A DNA stretch of 49,413 bases from Clostridia bacterium. Its GTDB lineage: Bacteria; Bacillota; Clostridia; Acetivibrionales; STF1-152. The notes under the pieces are model-generated. The model made no database searches. It was not told the DNA's origin and was given only the letters and a program-made list of their open reading frames with translations. Shown one piece after another: positions 34,943 to 44,374 of the stretch; within the stretch, counting starts at the first letter, position 1; each line of letters begins with the position of its first letter. The position numbers were made by a program, and so were the translations under genes. The DNA is taken from contig JANQLN010000056.1 in NCBI GenBank assembly GCA_028280575.1, positions 1 to 49,413 of the forward strand. The letters are read 5' to 3'.

Positions 34943-36609
34943 AATAATCCTGTTATCCTGCCGTCATTATCAATATCAATTTTTTCGGATGACGGGACCT
35001 TTGGCAGTCCCGGCATGGTGAGTATGTCCCCGGCAGTTACAACAATGAAACCAGCTCCGGCGGATACTACCGCATTTTTTACTGAAATTTTAAAATTTTC
35101 AGGTGCTCCCAACAGTTTTTTATTATCGGACAATGAATATTGTGTTTTGGCCATACACACAGGCATTTTATCAAGGCCTATCCTTTCAATGCGGCGTATT
35201 GATTGAAGGGCATCCTTTGAGTAATTTACTCCCTGCGCACCATAAATTTCCCGGGCTATGATTTCAACTTTATCCTTGATTGGCTCGTTAATATCATAAA
35301 GCGGCTTAAAAGATGCTTTATTCCGGTCTGTTAATTCTATAAGATTTTCTGCTAGAGAAATGCCTCCTTCTCCGCCCCGGGTATAGACCTGTGAAAAAGC
35401 CGACGGAACGCCAAGGCTTTTACAGCGCTGCTTCATATAATTTTTTTCTTCCCCGGTATCAGTCGGAAAAATATTTACACATACTAAAACAGGCACACCG
35501 AATTTATGGATATTTTCAATATGTTTTTCCAGATTGACAAATCCTTTTTCCAAAGCCTCTATGTTTTCCTGCTCTAAAGAGTTAACCTGTATGCCGCCGT
35601 TATATTTCAGAGCTCTTACTGTAGCAACCAGCACTGCAGCATCAGGCTTTAATCCGGCCAGCCGGCATTTGATATTAAAGAATTTTTCCGCGCCAAGGTC
35701 TGCGCCGAATCCTGCTTCGGTAATGACATAATCGGAAAGCTTAAGAGCCATTTTTGTTGCGGTAACACTATTGCAGCCGTGTGCAATATTGGCAAAAGGA
35801 CCTCCATGCATAAGTGCGGGAGTGTGTTCGAGGGATTGAATAAGATTGGGCTTTATGGCATCCTTTAAAAGCAGCGCCATAGCGCCTTCCACCTTTAAAT
35901 CAGATACACTGACGGGATTTTTTTCATATGAATATCCTATAATTATTTTACCAAGTCTATTTTTCAGATCCTCAATATTTGATGCCAGGCACAAAATTGC
36001 CATAACCTCAGATGCCACCGTAATGTGGAATCCGTCTTCCCGCGGTATGCCGTTGGACTTACCTCCAAGACCTGTAACTATTTTTCTGAGTGCACGGTCA
36101 TTCATGTCCATGCAGCGTTTCCATGTTATCCTCCTGGGATCTATACCCAGCCTGTTTCCCTGGTGCAAATGATTGTCTATTGCTGCAGAAAGGAGATTAT
36201 TTGCCGCTGTTACCGCATGAATGTCTCCTGTAAAGTGGAGGTTGATATCTTCCATAGGTACAACCTGGGCATATCCACCCCCTGCAGCTCCTCCTTTTAT
36301 GCCCATTACCGGTCCCAGTGAAGGTTCCCTGAGGGCAATGATTGCCTTTTTACCCAGTCCGGACATTGCCTGTCCCAGACCTATGGTAGTGGTAGTTTTG
36401 CCTTCACCGGCCGGAGTTGGGTTTACAGCCGTGACAAGAATCAGTTTTCCGTCGGGCTTGCTTTTTATCCTATCCCATAAGGACAGTGAAAGCTTCCCCT
36501 TAAAATTACCGTACTGTTCTATTTCACCTGCTGCAATACCCAGTGCCGCAGCAATATCAACAATAGGCTTAAGGGTGCATTTTTGTGCAATTTCAATATC
36601 AGAGAGCAT
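34939..36609 (-). CDS. fhs: Formate-tetrahydrofolate ligase
   Basis: A 556-residue enzyme, the usual length. It makes 10-formyl-tetrahydrofolate from formate, tetrahydrofolate and ATP, feeding purine synthesis or the methyl branch of the Wood-Ljungdahl pathway. Visible: [16 protein letters not shown] start, the P-loop-like [18 protein letters not shown] (residues 63-80), [20 protein letters not shown] and LTGRDIMTMPGLPK-type C-terminal sequence ([18 protein letters not shown]). The ATG at 36609 is preferred because GGAGGT is upstream; a longer frame reaches 36654. It converges with the CotS-like gene, sharing stop-codon bases. Confidence 0.97.
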   Translation of the reverse strand: MLSDIEIAQKCTLKPIVDIAAALGIAAGEIEQYGNFKGKLSLSLWDRIKSKPDGKLILVTAVNPTPAGEGKTTTTIGLGQAMSGLGKKAIIALREPSLGPVMGIKGGAAGGGYAQVVPMEDINLHFTGDIHAVTAANNLLSAAIDNHLHQGNRLGIDPRRITWKRCMDMNDRALRKIVTGLGGKSNGIPREDGFHITVASEVMAILCLASNIEDLKNRLGKIIIGYSYEKNPVSVSDLKVEGAMALLLKDAIKPNLIQSLEHTPALMHGGPFANIAHGCNSVTATKMALKLSDYVITEAGFGADLGAEKFFNIKCRLAGLKPDAAVLVATVRALKYNGGIQVNSLEQENIEALEKGFVNLEKHIENIHKFGVPVLVCVNIFPTDTGEEKNYMKQRCKSLGVPSAFSQVYTRGGEGGISLAENLIELTDRNKASFKPLYDINEPIKDKVEIIAREIYGAQGVNYSKDALQSIRRIERIGLDKMPVCMAKTQYSLSDNKKLLGAPENFKISVKNAVVSAGAGFIVVTAGDILTMPGLPKVPSSEKIDIDNDGRITGLF

Positions 36610-36790
36610 GCTGATTACCTCCATAAATATAAGCAAATATACCTGGAAAGGCAAATTGCTTTATGGTTTATTATTTTATATTATTTGTATATATAAAGCA
36701 AGGAAGCATGAATTTTATTATCCAAACACTAAACAGCAGGTTTTTTCATATAATGGGTAATGGGCAGAATTAAGGAAAGAGGGTGATTGA

Positions 36791-37660
36791 TTGGGTGATT
36801 TAAAAGTGGGGGACATTGTTGCCAGGAGGTCTTATGGAGAGGATTTGTATTTTAAGGTTGTCAATATCATCGAAACGGAGGGAGATCAGGATAATACGGT
36901 GGAAATGAAAGGTTTGAGCTATAGGATACTGGCTGATGCACCTGAGTCCGATGTTATTTTAATAACCGATGACAAACTTAAGGAATATAAAAGGAAAGAA
37001 CAGGTAATAATAAATAGAAAAAGCAGAAATATTAAGGAAACAAGAAACCAGGTAAAAAAAAACTATTATAGAACAGCTGCAAATAATACGGCCAAAAGCT
37101 TTGAAAAACCTGGAAGCATATTGCATCTTGACGGAGACGAAGACTACCTGCAAGTTTGTATGCAGGAGTACAAAAAGCTTGAACTTGAGGCTACAGGAAA
37201 ATTTATTCCGGAAAGAGAACAGCCTGATGCGGTATATGAATTTTTAAGTGAATACAGACCGGATATTCTGGTTTTGACAGGCCATGATGCGGTAGCGAAG
37301 GGGAAGGATAAATATGGTAATATAGACAGCTATAAAAACTCAAAATACTACATAGAAGCAGTAAAGGAAGCTCGAAGGTATGAGCCTGACATGGACTCAC
37401 TGGTTATTTTTGCAGGTGCCTGCCAGTCAATGTATAATGAGATTTTAAAATCCGGAGCCAACTTTGCAAGTGCTCCCTACAGGGTGTTAATTCATACCCT
37501 TGATCCTGTATTGGTATGTGAAAAGCTTGCTATGACTGATACGAGCAGGCTTGTTACTCCCAGGACTGTTGTGGCAGTTACAATTACAGGTTCAAAAGGC
37601 ATTGGAGGGTTTGAAACCAGGGGTAAATACAGGAGTGGTTATCCTTCCGAACCCTATTAA
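36791..37660 (+). CDS. yabG: Sporulation-specific protease YabG
   Basis: A 289-residue cysteine-type sporulation peptidase that processes coat proteins. The family start GDLKVGDIVARRSYGEDLYF, ILHLDGDEDYL, VLTGHDAVAKGK and FAGACQSMYNEIL (with the conserved Cys) are visible, as is the C-terminal TPRTVVAVTITGSKGIGGFE. The start is TTG at 36791, about 6 nt after AAAGAGGGTG. It is followed by veg and a SipL-like gene, the order known from Clostridioides difficile, which strengthens the call. Confidence 0.93.
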   Translation: MGDLKVGDIVARRSYGEDLYFKVVNIIETEGDQDNTVEMKGLSYRILADAPESDVILITDDKLKEYKRKEQVIINRKSRNIKETRNQVKKNYYRTAANNTAKSFEKPGSILHLDGDEDYLQVCMQEYKKLELEATGKFIPEREQPDAVYEFLSEYRPDILVLTGHDAVAKGKDKYGNIDSYKNSKYYIEAVKEARRYEPDMDSLVIFAGACQSMYNEILKSGANFASAPYRVLIHTLDPVLVCEKLAMTDTSRLVTPRTVVAVTITGSKGIGGFETRGKYRSGYPSEPY

Positions 37661-37895
37661 GGGGCAGGGATAATCCCATAATGTATGTAAATTTATTGAA
37701 ATAGAGTCATGTGCAAATGTAACATAAATTTTATATTTTTAAATTTTGAGATACAATTTTGTAATATTAGTCAATGTGCATAATAAGCTGTTTGTTTTAA
37801 ATAATTTTGTTGTACAATGTTTATATGCAATTATGTTTAATTTATGCCGCCAAATGGTTTATTTGCACGATTTAATAGTTTTTTTAAAATAACTA
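37661..37895. other. AT-rich gap upstream of the veg promoters
   Basis: It has a short GGGAT/ATCCC repeat just after the yabG stop and otherwise no recognisable signal. The two promoters for veg begin at 37896. Confidence 0.4.
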
Positions 37896-37924
37896 TTGAC
37901 ATTACGGCATCCTATTGCTATAAT
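37896..37924 (+). promoter_or_regulatory. Upstream promoter of veg
   Basis: A perfect consensus: TTGACA at 37896-37901, 17-nt spacer, TATAAT at 37919-37924. Confidence 0.85.
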
Positions 37925-37935
37925 ATTATGTTTTT

Positions 37936-37964
37936 TTGACATGTTTTCAGTATTGTGATATAAT
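37936..37964 (+). promoter_or_regulatory. Downstream promoter of veg
   Basis: A second perfect consensus only 40 bp downstream: TTGACA at 37936-37941, 17-nt spacer, TATAAT at 37959-37964 with TGA directly before it (extended -10). Veg is known to be driven by very strong promoters in Bacillus. Confidence 0.9.
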
Positions 37965-37998
37965 ATTAACAAACTTAAGATGAGGTGATATGCGAAAA

Positions 37999-38265
37999 AT
38001 GATGGAACATGGCGAACTTACTAAAATTAAAAGTAATATAGAAAAATGTGTTGGTGAAAAAATCCAGCTCAAGGCAAACAGGGGAAGGAGAAAATCCTTT
38101 ATAAAGGAAGGTGTTCTTGAAAGTACTTATCCCAGCATATTCACAGTTAAGTTTGAAAATGACTATGACATGACCAGAAGGGTATCTTACAGCTACACGG
38201 ATATCCTGACTAAAGCTGTTGAAATTGTAAGGTGCAGGGATAATAAGAGCATACAGGTAAGCTAG
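37999..38265 (+). CDS. veg: Veg protein
   Basis: About 88 residues of the Veg family, with EKIQLKANRGRRKSFIKEGV and the C-terminal RVSYSYTDILTKAVEIV. Veg is a small, abundant SH3-like protein linked in Bacillus to biofilm matrix gene control and to spore germination; its direct action is not well defined. The frame contains ATG codons at 37990, 37999 and 38002. The one at 37999 is preferred because GAGGTGA (37982-37988) is 10 nt upstream, while 37990 is only 1 nt away. Two consensus promoters precede it and a strong terminator follows. Confidence 0.93.
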   Translation: MMEHGELTKIKSNIEKCVGEKIQLKANRGRRKSFIKEGVLESTYPSIFTVKFENDYDMTRRVSYSYTDILTKAVEIVRCRDNKSIQVS

Positions 38266-38420
38266 TGGGAAGGGTTTTTATCCCAGATTACGGTTTTTAG
38301 CTTGAAAATTCAGCGTGACATTTTAGTTTCGGCAAAATATATTACTACATATAATTCGCAATTATATGTGCCGGTTTTCAAGAAAACTGCAGGGAATATT
38401 GGAAAAGTATTCAAATTAGA

Positions 38421-38459
38421 AAACAACCGGATTAATTAAAATCCGGTTGTTTTTTTTTG
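38421..38459 (+). terminator. Terminator downstream of veg
   Basis: ACAACCGGATT (38423-38433) pairs perfectly with AATCCGGTTGT (38440-38450) around a 6-nt loop, followed by nine T. It lies about 160 nt after the veg stop; the intervening stretch (38266-38420) shows no gene. Confidence 0.93.
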
Positions 38460-38618
38460 TTTGTTTTTTAAAAGTAATAATTTGAACATCCCTTCAATAT
38501 ATATATCATATATATTATTAAATCTAAGTGTTTATGGAATAATGATGCCTGTTTTTATACTGTAAGGCAGTTTTTCCATTGACCTTAAGAGGTATATTAG
38601 GCAAGGGGTTGATAGGTA

Positions 38619-40181
38619 ATGGCGATTGAGCTTGTTAAAGAAGATATTGTTGTAAGCCAGGTTGTAAGCAGGGATAACTCCCAGACTGTTATTGAAAATG
38701 ATCTTATCGTTCCGGATTCCAAGCCGGATATATTAAGGATTCTTGTTCTGGATGGAGATGTATTTGTTAACAGTGTGGAAACAGGTAAAGACAGGATTAC
38801 GGTAGGAGGGATAATACGATACAAGATTCTTTATATGAGTGAAGATAATAATACGGACGTTAAGAGTATTACTTCGGATGTTGCATTTTCGGAAGTGATT
38901 CATGCCACAGGAGTGGGGCCGGACATGAATTGCAGGATAAATTGCGATTTAGAACACATTGAATACAAGGTTCCAAATGACAGGAAGCTTAATTTAAAGA
39001 CAATAATGGATATTTCCTACAATGTTTCCGATGAAAGAAGCTTCGGATTTGCGTCTGAAATTGAAGGTGCGGATGATATGCAGGTTTTAAGGAATACGTA
39101 TATTATTAACAGCTTTGTGGGCAATGGTGAAGAAAGATTTGCACTTAATGAGTCACTTGAAGTACCTGATAAAAATCCTGCAATACTGGATATTTTGAGA
39201 TCTGATGCAAAAATATCAAATATTGATTACAAGGTGACCGACAACAAAATAATTGCTAAAGGCGAAATCAGGGTTGCTACCCTCTACATGGGTAATGGGG
39301 AGTCCATGGGTATTGGATATATGGAGCATGAAATACCCTTTACTCAATTTATGGATTTGCCGGGAGTGGATGAATACAGCTACTGTGATATTGATTGTAA
39401 AATAGTAAATACGTCATTTGGTGCGGAAGAAGATTCGGAGGGAGAAGCAAGGTTTTTAAATTATGAAGCTGAAATCAAAATTGATGCAATAGCTTTTGCC
39501 AAAAGGGAAATTGAAATTATAGAAGATGCATACAGCCCTTCTAAAAGAGTTGATTTAAGTGTTTCAAATGTGGAGTTGGAGGATATATCCGATTCGGTCG
39601 GCGAGCAATTTCCGGCCAGGGAAGTACTTACGGTTATGGGGGATAATCCTAACGCGGCGGGGATATATAATGTTAGTACCAAACCGGTAGTATCAGGTTA
39701 TTCAACCTTTGATACTAAGGTTACGGTTGAGGGATTTGTACAGTGCAGCATGTTATATGCCACATCAGACGAGGAGCAGCCCATAAACAGCTTGAAGCAT
39801 GAAATACCATTTAAGCATACGGTTGGCGTGGATAATATAAGGCAAGATGAGAACTGCAATATTCAATTAGCTGTGGAGAATTTAACTTATGATGTTCTTT
39901 CAGGGAGTGAAATTGAACTAAAAATGGCAGTCAATATGGCTTTGAAGCCGATTAAACCTTTAGAAGTCAATCTGCTTGACAAAATAGAAGAAAGGGAAGA
40001 GGATGAACCCAGAGCGGAAAATAAATACAGCATATTGATTTATTTTGCACAGGAGAACGATACTCTGTGGTCCATAGCAAAAAGATATGGAACAACAATA
40101 CTCAACATTGAGAATATTAATGACATGGAAGACAGTTCTATAATTTCACCCGGACAACAAATATTGATACCCTGCAGGTAA
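38619..40181 (+). CDS. sipL: SipL-like spore morphogenetic protein: SPOCS (DUF3794) domains with C-terminal LysM
   Basis: A 520-residue soluble protein. Three related segments each have the SPOCS (DUF3794) pattern: a strand pair ending in PDILRILVLDGDVFVNSVET, a second with PAILDILRSDAKISNIDYKV, and a third with REVLTVMGDNPNAAGIYN. The last 45 residues are a LysM motif (ENDTLWSIAKRYGTTILNIE ... IISPGQQILIP). In Clostridioides difficile SipL has this plan, binds SpoIVA through LysM and is needed for coat assembly, and its gene lies near yabG as here. The ATG at 38619 is preceded by AAGGGG. I call it SipL-like from architecture and gene order. Confidence 0.85.
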   Translation: MAIELVKEDIVVSQVVSRDNSQTVIENDLIVPDSKPDILRILVLDGDVFVNSVETGKDRITVGGIIRYKILYMSEDNNTDVKSITSDVAFSEVIHATGVGPDMNCRINCDLEHIEYKVPNDRKLNLKTIMDISYNVSDERSFGFASEIEGADDMQVLRNTYIINSFVGNGEERFALNESLEVPDKNPAILDILRSDAKISNIDYKVTDNKIIAKGEIRVATLYMGNGESMGIGYMEHEIPFTQFMDLPGVDEYSYCDIDCKIVNTSFGAEEDSEGEARFLNYEAEIKIDAIAFAKREIEIIEDAYSPSKRVDLSVSNVELEDISDSVGEQFPAREVLTVMGDNPNAAGIYNVSTKPVVSGYSTFDTKVTVEGFVQCSMLYATSDEEQPINSLKHEIPFKHTVGVDNIRQDENCNIQLAVENLTYDVLSGSEIELKMAVNMALKPIKPLEVNLLDKIEEREEDEPRAENKYSILIYFAQENDTLWSIAKRYGTTILNIENINDMEDSSIISPGQQILIPCR

Positions 40182-40222
40182 ATGGGCAAATACTGAAACT
40201 GAAATTCTTCAAATCAGGTTAT

Positions 40223-40253
40223 AAAAAGGGCTTATGGAAACATAAGTCTTTTT
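40223..40253 (+). terminator. Terminator downstream of the SipL-like gene
   Basis: AAAAAGGGCTTATG pairs with CATAAGTCTTTTT around GAAA, one imperfect pair, ending in a T-run. Confidence 0.8.
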
Positions 40254-40387
40254 GCATGTCCCGATAGAGTATCTCCCTATCTTTAATATTGAATTACAAA
40301 AATTTTCCCCAATTTTTAAAATAGGTATAGATTTATGTGTATAATGAAACATTTATCAGTCCAATCATTAAGAAAATGTAAGTGTCT

Positions 40388-40530
40388 AGAACCTTGAAAA
40401 AGGCTACCCGGCATATTCACCCGTAGTTCAGATACCCCGGCACTTACCTGGTGAACAATCTATTTACTTGTACGCAAGTAGAATATACACCAGGTAAGTG
40501 CCGGGCAAATTACACCTTTTTCAAGAACAA
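40388..40530. repeat. Nested triple palindrome
   Basis: Outer arms TTGAAAAAGG (40394) and CCTTTTTCAA (40515), then a perfect 18-bp pair CCCGGCACTTACCTGGTG (40436-40453) and CACCAGGTAAGTGCCGGG (40488-40505), and inside its 34-nt loop a small hairpin ACTTG-TACG-CAAGT. The left part has CGGCATATTCACCC, close to CGGCATATTTTCCC of the family A repeat. There is no T-run, and the nearest gene ends are over 200 nt away. Confidence 0.85.
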
Positions 40531-40534
40531 TTTG

Positions 40535-40624
40535 TTTCGTAATAGGTTCCTTTTTAAAATAGTTCAGCTATTACGAAATCAAATACCTTGATTCATAAGT
40601 CGTTTATAAAGTAATACGACTTAT
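40535..40624. repeat. Covarying hairpin plus TACCTTGATTC linker, copy 2, with an extra hairpin
   Basis: A perfect 10-bp stem TTTCGTAATA (40535-40544) and TATTACGAAA (40569-40578), then TCAAA and TACCTTGATTC (40584-40594). A further perfect 9-bp stem follows (ATAAGTCGT at 40595-40603 with ACGACTTAT at 40616-40624). This block is absent from the family B copy at the window start. Confidence 0.85.
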
Positions 40625-40625
40625 A

Positions 40626-40726
40626 TATACACTAACATTTTCATTCCCAATGATAACTGTTTCATTATACACATAAATCTTTTCAATGTTAAAAATGGGG
40701 AAACTCAAATAAAACTCTTTTGACAT
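40626..40726 (+). repeat. Dispersed intergenic repeat, family B, copy 2
   Basis: It matches 35-143 with few differences and a short deletion, sharing TATACACTAACATTTT and CCCAATGATAACTGTTTCAT and ending TTGACAT. After it, 40727-40816 is AT-rich with no clear signal up to the end of glnS. Confidence 0.9.
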
Positions 40727-40816
40727 TCTTATTATAAATAAAAATGAACATTATGAGTAGTCTATTTGAAAGTAAATGGCTTAAATACTAAAAGCCTTGC
40801 CGTTTTAATTATGATT

Positions 40817-42493
40817 TTACTTTTTTGCTATTTTAGCCCATGTATCTCTTAAGGTCACCGTCCTGTTAAAAACAAGCTTATTGAAGCCCGATTCCTTATC
40901 AACGCAGTAATAACCAAGTCTCATAAACTGGTAGCTTGTACCCGGTTCTGCATCTTTTGCATTAGGCTCTATTTTACAGTTTACCAGTATTCTAAGAGAA
41001 TCAGAATTTATGTTATCCAAAAAGCTTCCGCCTTCTTCTGCATCGTAGGGGTCTTCCTTGCTGAAAAGGTTTTCATAAAGCCTTATTTCTGCGTCAAGCG
41101 CGTGTCTGGCAGATACCCAGTGTATTGTACCTTTAACTTTGCGGCCGTCGGGAGCATTGCCCCCTCTTGTTTCCGGATCATAGGTACAATGGATTTCATT
41201 AATTTCACCTTTTTCATTTTTAATAATATGGGTACATGTAATAAAATAAGCACTTTTAAGCCTGACTTCCCGTCCGGGTGCAAGTCTAAAAAATTTCCTG
41301 GGCGGATCTTCCATAAAATCATTCTGCTCAATATATAATTCCCTGGAAAAGGGAACAAGCCTATTTCCAGCCCCAGGGTCTTCAGGGTTGTTTTCCACTT
41401 CAAATTCTTCAACTTTCCCTTCAGGATAATTATCAATAACAACCTTAACTGGATTTTGCACTGCCATTATCCTGTGTGCTTTTTTATTCAGGTCTTCTCT
41501 TATACAATGCTCCAAAAATGATATATCAACTTTGCTGTATGTTTTTGCAATACCTATTTTATCACAGAAGGCCCTTATTGATTTTGAAGTATAGCCTTTT
41601 CTGCGAAGTCCGCATAAAGTGGGCATTCTTGGGTCATCCCAGCCGGATACGTATTTATCCTCTACAAGCAGGAGAAGCTTTCTTTTACTCATTACCGTAT
41701 AGGTTAAATTTAATCTTGCAAATTCAATTTGCCTTGGAGGGCCGGGAATGCCTAGTTCTTTTAAAAACCAGTCATATAAAGGCCTGTGGTCTTCAAATTC
41801 CAGTGAGCACATTGAATGGCTTATGTTTTCAATTGCATCGGATAAAGGGTGCGCATAATCATACATGGGGTATATGCACCATTTGTCTCCTGTTCTATGA
41901 TGAGTGCTATGCTGAATACGGTAAATTACCGGGTCTCTCATGTTCATATTTGGAGAAGACATATTGATTTTGGCACGAAGCACCCTGGAGCCATCTTCAA
42001 ACTCTCCGTTTTTCATCCTTGTAAAAAGCTCAAGATTTTCTTTAACCGGCCTGTTTCTAAAAGGACTGTTTTTTCCGGGCTCGGTAAGCGTTCCCCTGTA
42101 ATTTCTTATTTCGTCGGGACTTAAGTCACAAACGTAAGCCTTACCGAGTTCAACAAGTTTTACAGCATATTCATATAGTTTGTCAAAATAGTCGGAAGCA
42201 TAGTACAGTCTGTCCTCCCAATCAAAACCAAGCCATTTGACGTCTTCTTTAATCGCCTCAACATATTGGGTGTCTTCTTTTACAGGATTGGTATCATCAA
42301 ATCTTAAATTATAAAGACCGTTGTTTCTTTCAGCGATTCCGTAATCTATGCATATAGCTTTGGCATGCCCTATGTGAAGACAGCCGTTTGGCTCCGGCGG
42401 AAACCTTGTATGGACCTTGCCGTAAATATTATTTTTCATATCATGATCAATTATGTCCTGTATAAAATTGGAATATTCATCTTTATTATTCAT
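40817..42493 (-). CDS. glnS: Glutaminyl-tRNA synthetase
   Basis: A 558-residue class I synthetase that charges tRNA-Gln directly. The HIGH motif is at residues 40-43 ([15 protein letters not shown]), the KMSKS-type motif is VMSKR (267-271), and the GlnRS-type [20 protein letters not shown] and [14 protein letters not shown] are present. The C-terminal anticodon-binding beta-barrel domain ([20 protein letters not shown] to the end) is of the GlnRS type. It lies 36 nt after gltX on the same strand, so the two synthetases are probably co-transcribed. No separate leader or terminator was seen. Confidence 0.96.
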   Translation of the reverse strand: MNNKDEYSNFIQDIIDHDMKNNIYGKVHTRFPPEPNGCLHIGHAKAICIDYGIAERNNGLYNLRFDDTNPVKEDTQYVEAIKEDVKWLGFDWEDRLYYASDYFDKLYEYAVKLVELGKAYVCDLSPDEIRNYRGTLTEPGKNSPFRNRPVKENLELFTRMKNGEFEDGSRVLRAKINMSSPNMNMRDPVIYRIQHSTHHRTGDKWCIYPMYDYAHPLSDAIENISHSMCSLEFEDHRPLYDWFLKELGIPGPPRQIEFARLNLTYTVMSKRKLLLLVEDKYVSGWDDPRMPTLCGLRRKGYTSKSIRAFCDKIGIAKTYSKVDISFLEHCIREDLNKKAHRIMAVQNPVKVVIDNYPEGKVEEFEVENNPEDPGAGNRLVPFSRELYIEQNDFMEDPPRKFFRLAPGREVRLKSAYFITCTHIIKNEKGEINEIHCTYDPETRGGNAPDGRKVKGTIHWVSARHALDAEIRLYENLFSKEDPYDAEEGGSFLDNINSDSLRILVNCKIEPNAKDAEPGTSYQFMRLGYYCVDKESGFNKLVFNRTVTLRDTWAKIAKK

Positions 42494-42529
42494 TAATATC
42501 CTCCATTTGCTATTATTATAAAACAGGAA

Positions 42530-43993
42530 TCAGGAGCTTAACTGCTTTTTAAGCTTATCAATTCCTATATTGATTCTTTCCAGAGTTTCTTCCCTGCCCA
42601 TGATTTCTGCAAGTTCTGTGCCGCCGCCGGGGCTTACCGGTTTACCGGACAATGCAGTTCTAAGCGGCCAGAGAATGACACCGTTTTTGACACCCATTTC
42701 CCTCGCCAGTGCTGCCAGCTTTTCAAAGAGAACATCATTTTCCCATTTGTCTATAGATTCCATAATTGGTATTATGGCTTTAAGGCTAACTAATGAATTT
42801 TCTTCATTGGTTTTCATTTTTTTGTGTATGTACAGCGAAGTGTCATAATCAGGAAGTTTTGCTAAAAAGTCAATATTTTCTGGGATTGTGCCAAATGTTT
42901 CCGTTCTTTTTTGAAGCACTTCACTTAATTTTATTAAATTCAATTGCCCTGTAAGAGAAGCCTTTTTATAATAGGGAAGGGCAAGTTGATGAAACTTATC
43001 CAATGACAGTTTCCTAATGTATTCTCCATTCATCCATGTGAGCTTTTTTATATCAAAAATTGCGGGTGATTTGCTTATTCCTTTAATATTAAATTCTCTG
43101 CAAAGGCTTTCAAGTGAAAAAAATTCCCGGTCATCGCCAGGGCTCCATCCTAGTAATGCTACATAATTGACTACAGCTTCTGCCATATATCCCATTTCAA
43201 TAAGGTCTTCAAAGGAAGGGTCTCCGGTTCTTTTGCTTAATTTGCCGCCTCCCGGCTTGTTTATTAGCGGCAAATGTATGTAAACAGGTATATCCCACCC
43301 AAACGCTTCATACAGCAGGTTGTATTTTGGAGTGGACGTAAGGTATTCGCTGCCCCTTACAACATGGGTTATTTTCATTAAATGGTCGTCTATGACATTT
43401 GCAAAATTGTATGTAGGCAAACCATCGGATTTTATTAAAATCTGGTCATCAAGCTCCTTATTATCTATTGATATTGTGCCATATACTGCATCTTCATAAG
43501 AAGTAATACCTTTTTCAGGCATTTTTTGCCTGATAACATATGGATAGCCCGAAGAAAGCTTTTCTTCAAGCTCGACACGGGAAAGGCTCATACAGCATTT
43601 ATCGTATTTGGGAGGCAGATTTTCAGATTCCAAGGACCTGCGCATTTCATCAAGCCTTTCCCTGGTGCACAGGCAGTAATATGCCTTCCCCTTGTCTATC
43701 AACTGTTTTGCATAGGGAAGGTATAAATCCTTTCTCTGGCTTTGAACATAAGGGCCATATTCACCACCTATGTCCGGTCCTTCATCATGCTCAATTCCGG
43801 CTATTTTTAACGTACTGTATACTACATCAACAGCTCCTTTGACATACCTGCTTTGATCGGTATCTTCTATCCTTAATACAAACTTTCCATTATTTACCTT
43901 TGCTACAAGGTATTCATACAAGGCCGTACGCAAATTGCCTATGTGCATGTATCCGGTTGGACTTGGGGCATATCTTGTTCTAACTTCCTTCAT
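42530..43993 (-). CDS. gltX: Glutamyl-tRNA synthetase
   Basis: A 487-residue class I synthetase. The HIGH motif is MHIGN at residues 16-20 (RYAPSPTGYMHIGNLRTALY), the KMSKS motif is KLSKR (251-255), and cysteines in YYCLCTRERL resemble the zinc site of bacterial GluRS. The C-terminal helical anticodon domain is present (KKLTWMNGEYIRKLS ... GGTELAEIMGREETLERI). With a true GlnRS next to it, the organism may not need a non-discriminating GluRS. A well-formed promoter precedes it. No T-box was seen. Confidence 0.96.
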   Translation of the reverse strand: MKEVRTRYAPSPTGYMHIGNLRTALYEYLVAKVNNGKFVLRIEDTDQSRYVKGAVDVVYSTLKIAGIEHDEGPDIGGEYGPYVQSQRKDLYLPYAKQLIDKGKAYYCLCTRERLDEMRRSLESENLPPKYDKCCMSLSRVELEEKLSSGYPYVIRQKMPEKGITSYEDAVYGTISIDNKELDDQILIKSDGLPTYNFANVIDDHLMKITHVVRGSEYLTSTPKYNLLYEAFGWDIPVYIHLPLINKPGGGKLSKRTGDPSFEDLIEMGYMAEAVVNYVALLGWSPGDDREFFSLESLCREFNIKGISKSPAIFDIKKLTWMNGEYIRKLSLDKFHQLALPYYKKASLTGQLNLIKLSEVLQKRTETFGTIPENIDFLAKLPDYDTSLYIHKKMKTNEENSLVSLKAIIPIMESIDKWENDVLFEKLAALAREMGVKNGVILWPLRTALSGKPVSPGGGTELAEIMGREETLERINIGIDKLKKQLSS

Positions 43994-44034
43994 AGAAAAA
44001 ACTCCCTTTATACAATATGTTAAAATTATATAAA

Positions 44035-44063
44035 ATTATATTATTTTACTCAAGGTTAGTCAA
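44035..44063 (-). promoter_or_regulatory. Sigma-A promoter of gltX-glnS
   Basis: On the minus strand: TTGACT at 44063-44058, a 17-nt spacer and TATAAT at 44040-44035. The leader to the gltX start is only about 35 nt, leaving no room for a T-box. Confidence 0.8.
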
Positions 44064-44280
44064 GGACCGGATTATAAAGTAGATACAAAATTTTGTATTA
44101 CTCTACTAAAAAAACATCGATTAAAAATGGATATTATACGAATCATAAAAATTATGACGGCACAAATTAAAAAAACTACAATATTACACAAATAAATACA
44201 CAACCATTTCTACTGATTAATATATAATGGTAGGATAAAAGCATTATGTTATGTTTTTTAACAGGGCATGCGAACAACAG

Positions 44281-44336
44281 GCATATACAACATTTAGTAT
44301 GCTCCTTACTTGAAATTGATTAATATGCAAATTGCT
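44281..44336 (-). repeat. Palindromic element, family C, single-arm copy
   Basis: Read on the minus strand it has GCAATTTGC, then TTAATCAATTTCAAGTAAGG, AGCATACTAAATGTTGTATA. This matches 49082-49137 nearly base for base. It lies directly upstream of the RACE gene and in opposite orientation to the copy at the TIR gene. The rest of the gap 43994-44374 is AT-rich; a TATAAT at about 44223 is a candidate -10 for the RACE gene. Confidence 0.85.
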
Positions 44337-44374
44337 TTTATCGCAGGAAATGACAAAATGAGGGCGTGGTTGTT

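Noticed and set aside
43994..44062. Possible T-box leader for the synthetase operon
   Set aside because: The promoter leaves only about 35 nt before gltX, and no T-box sequence is visible.
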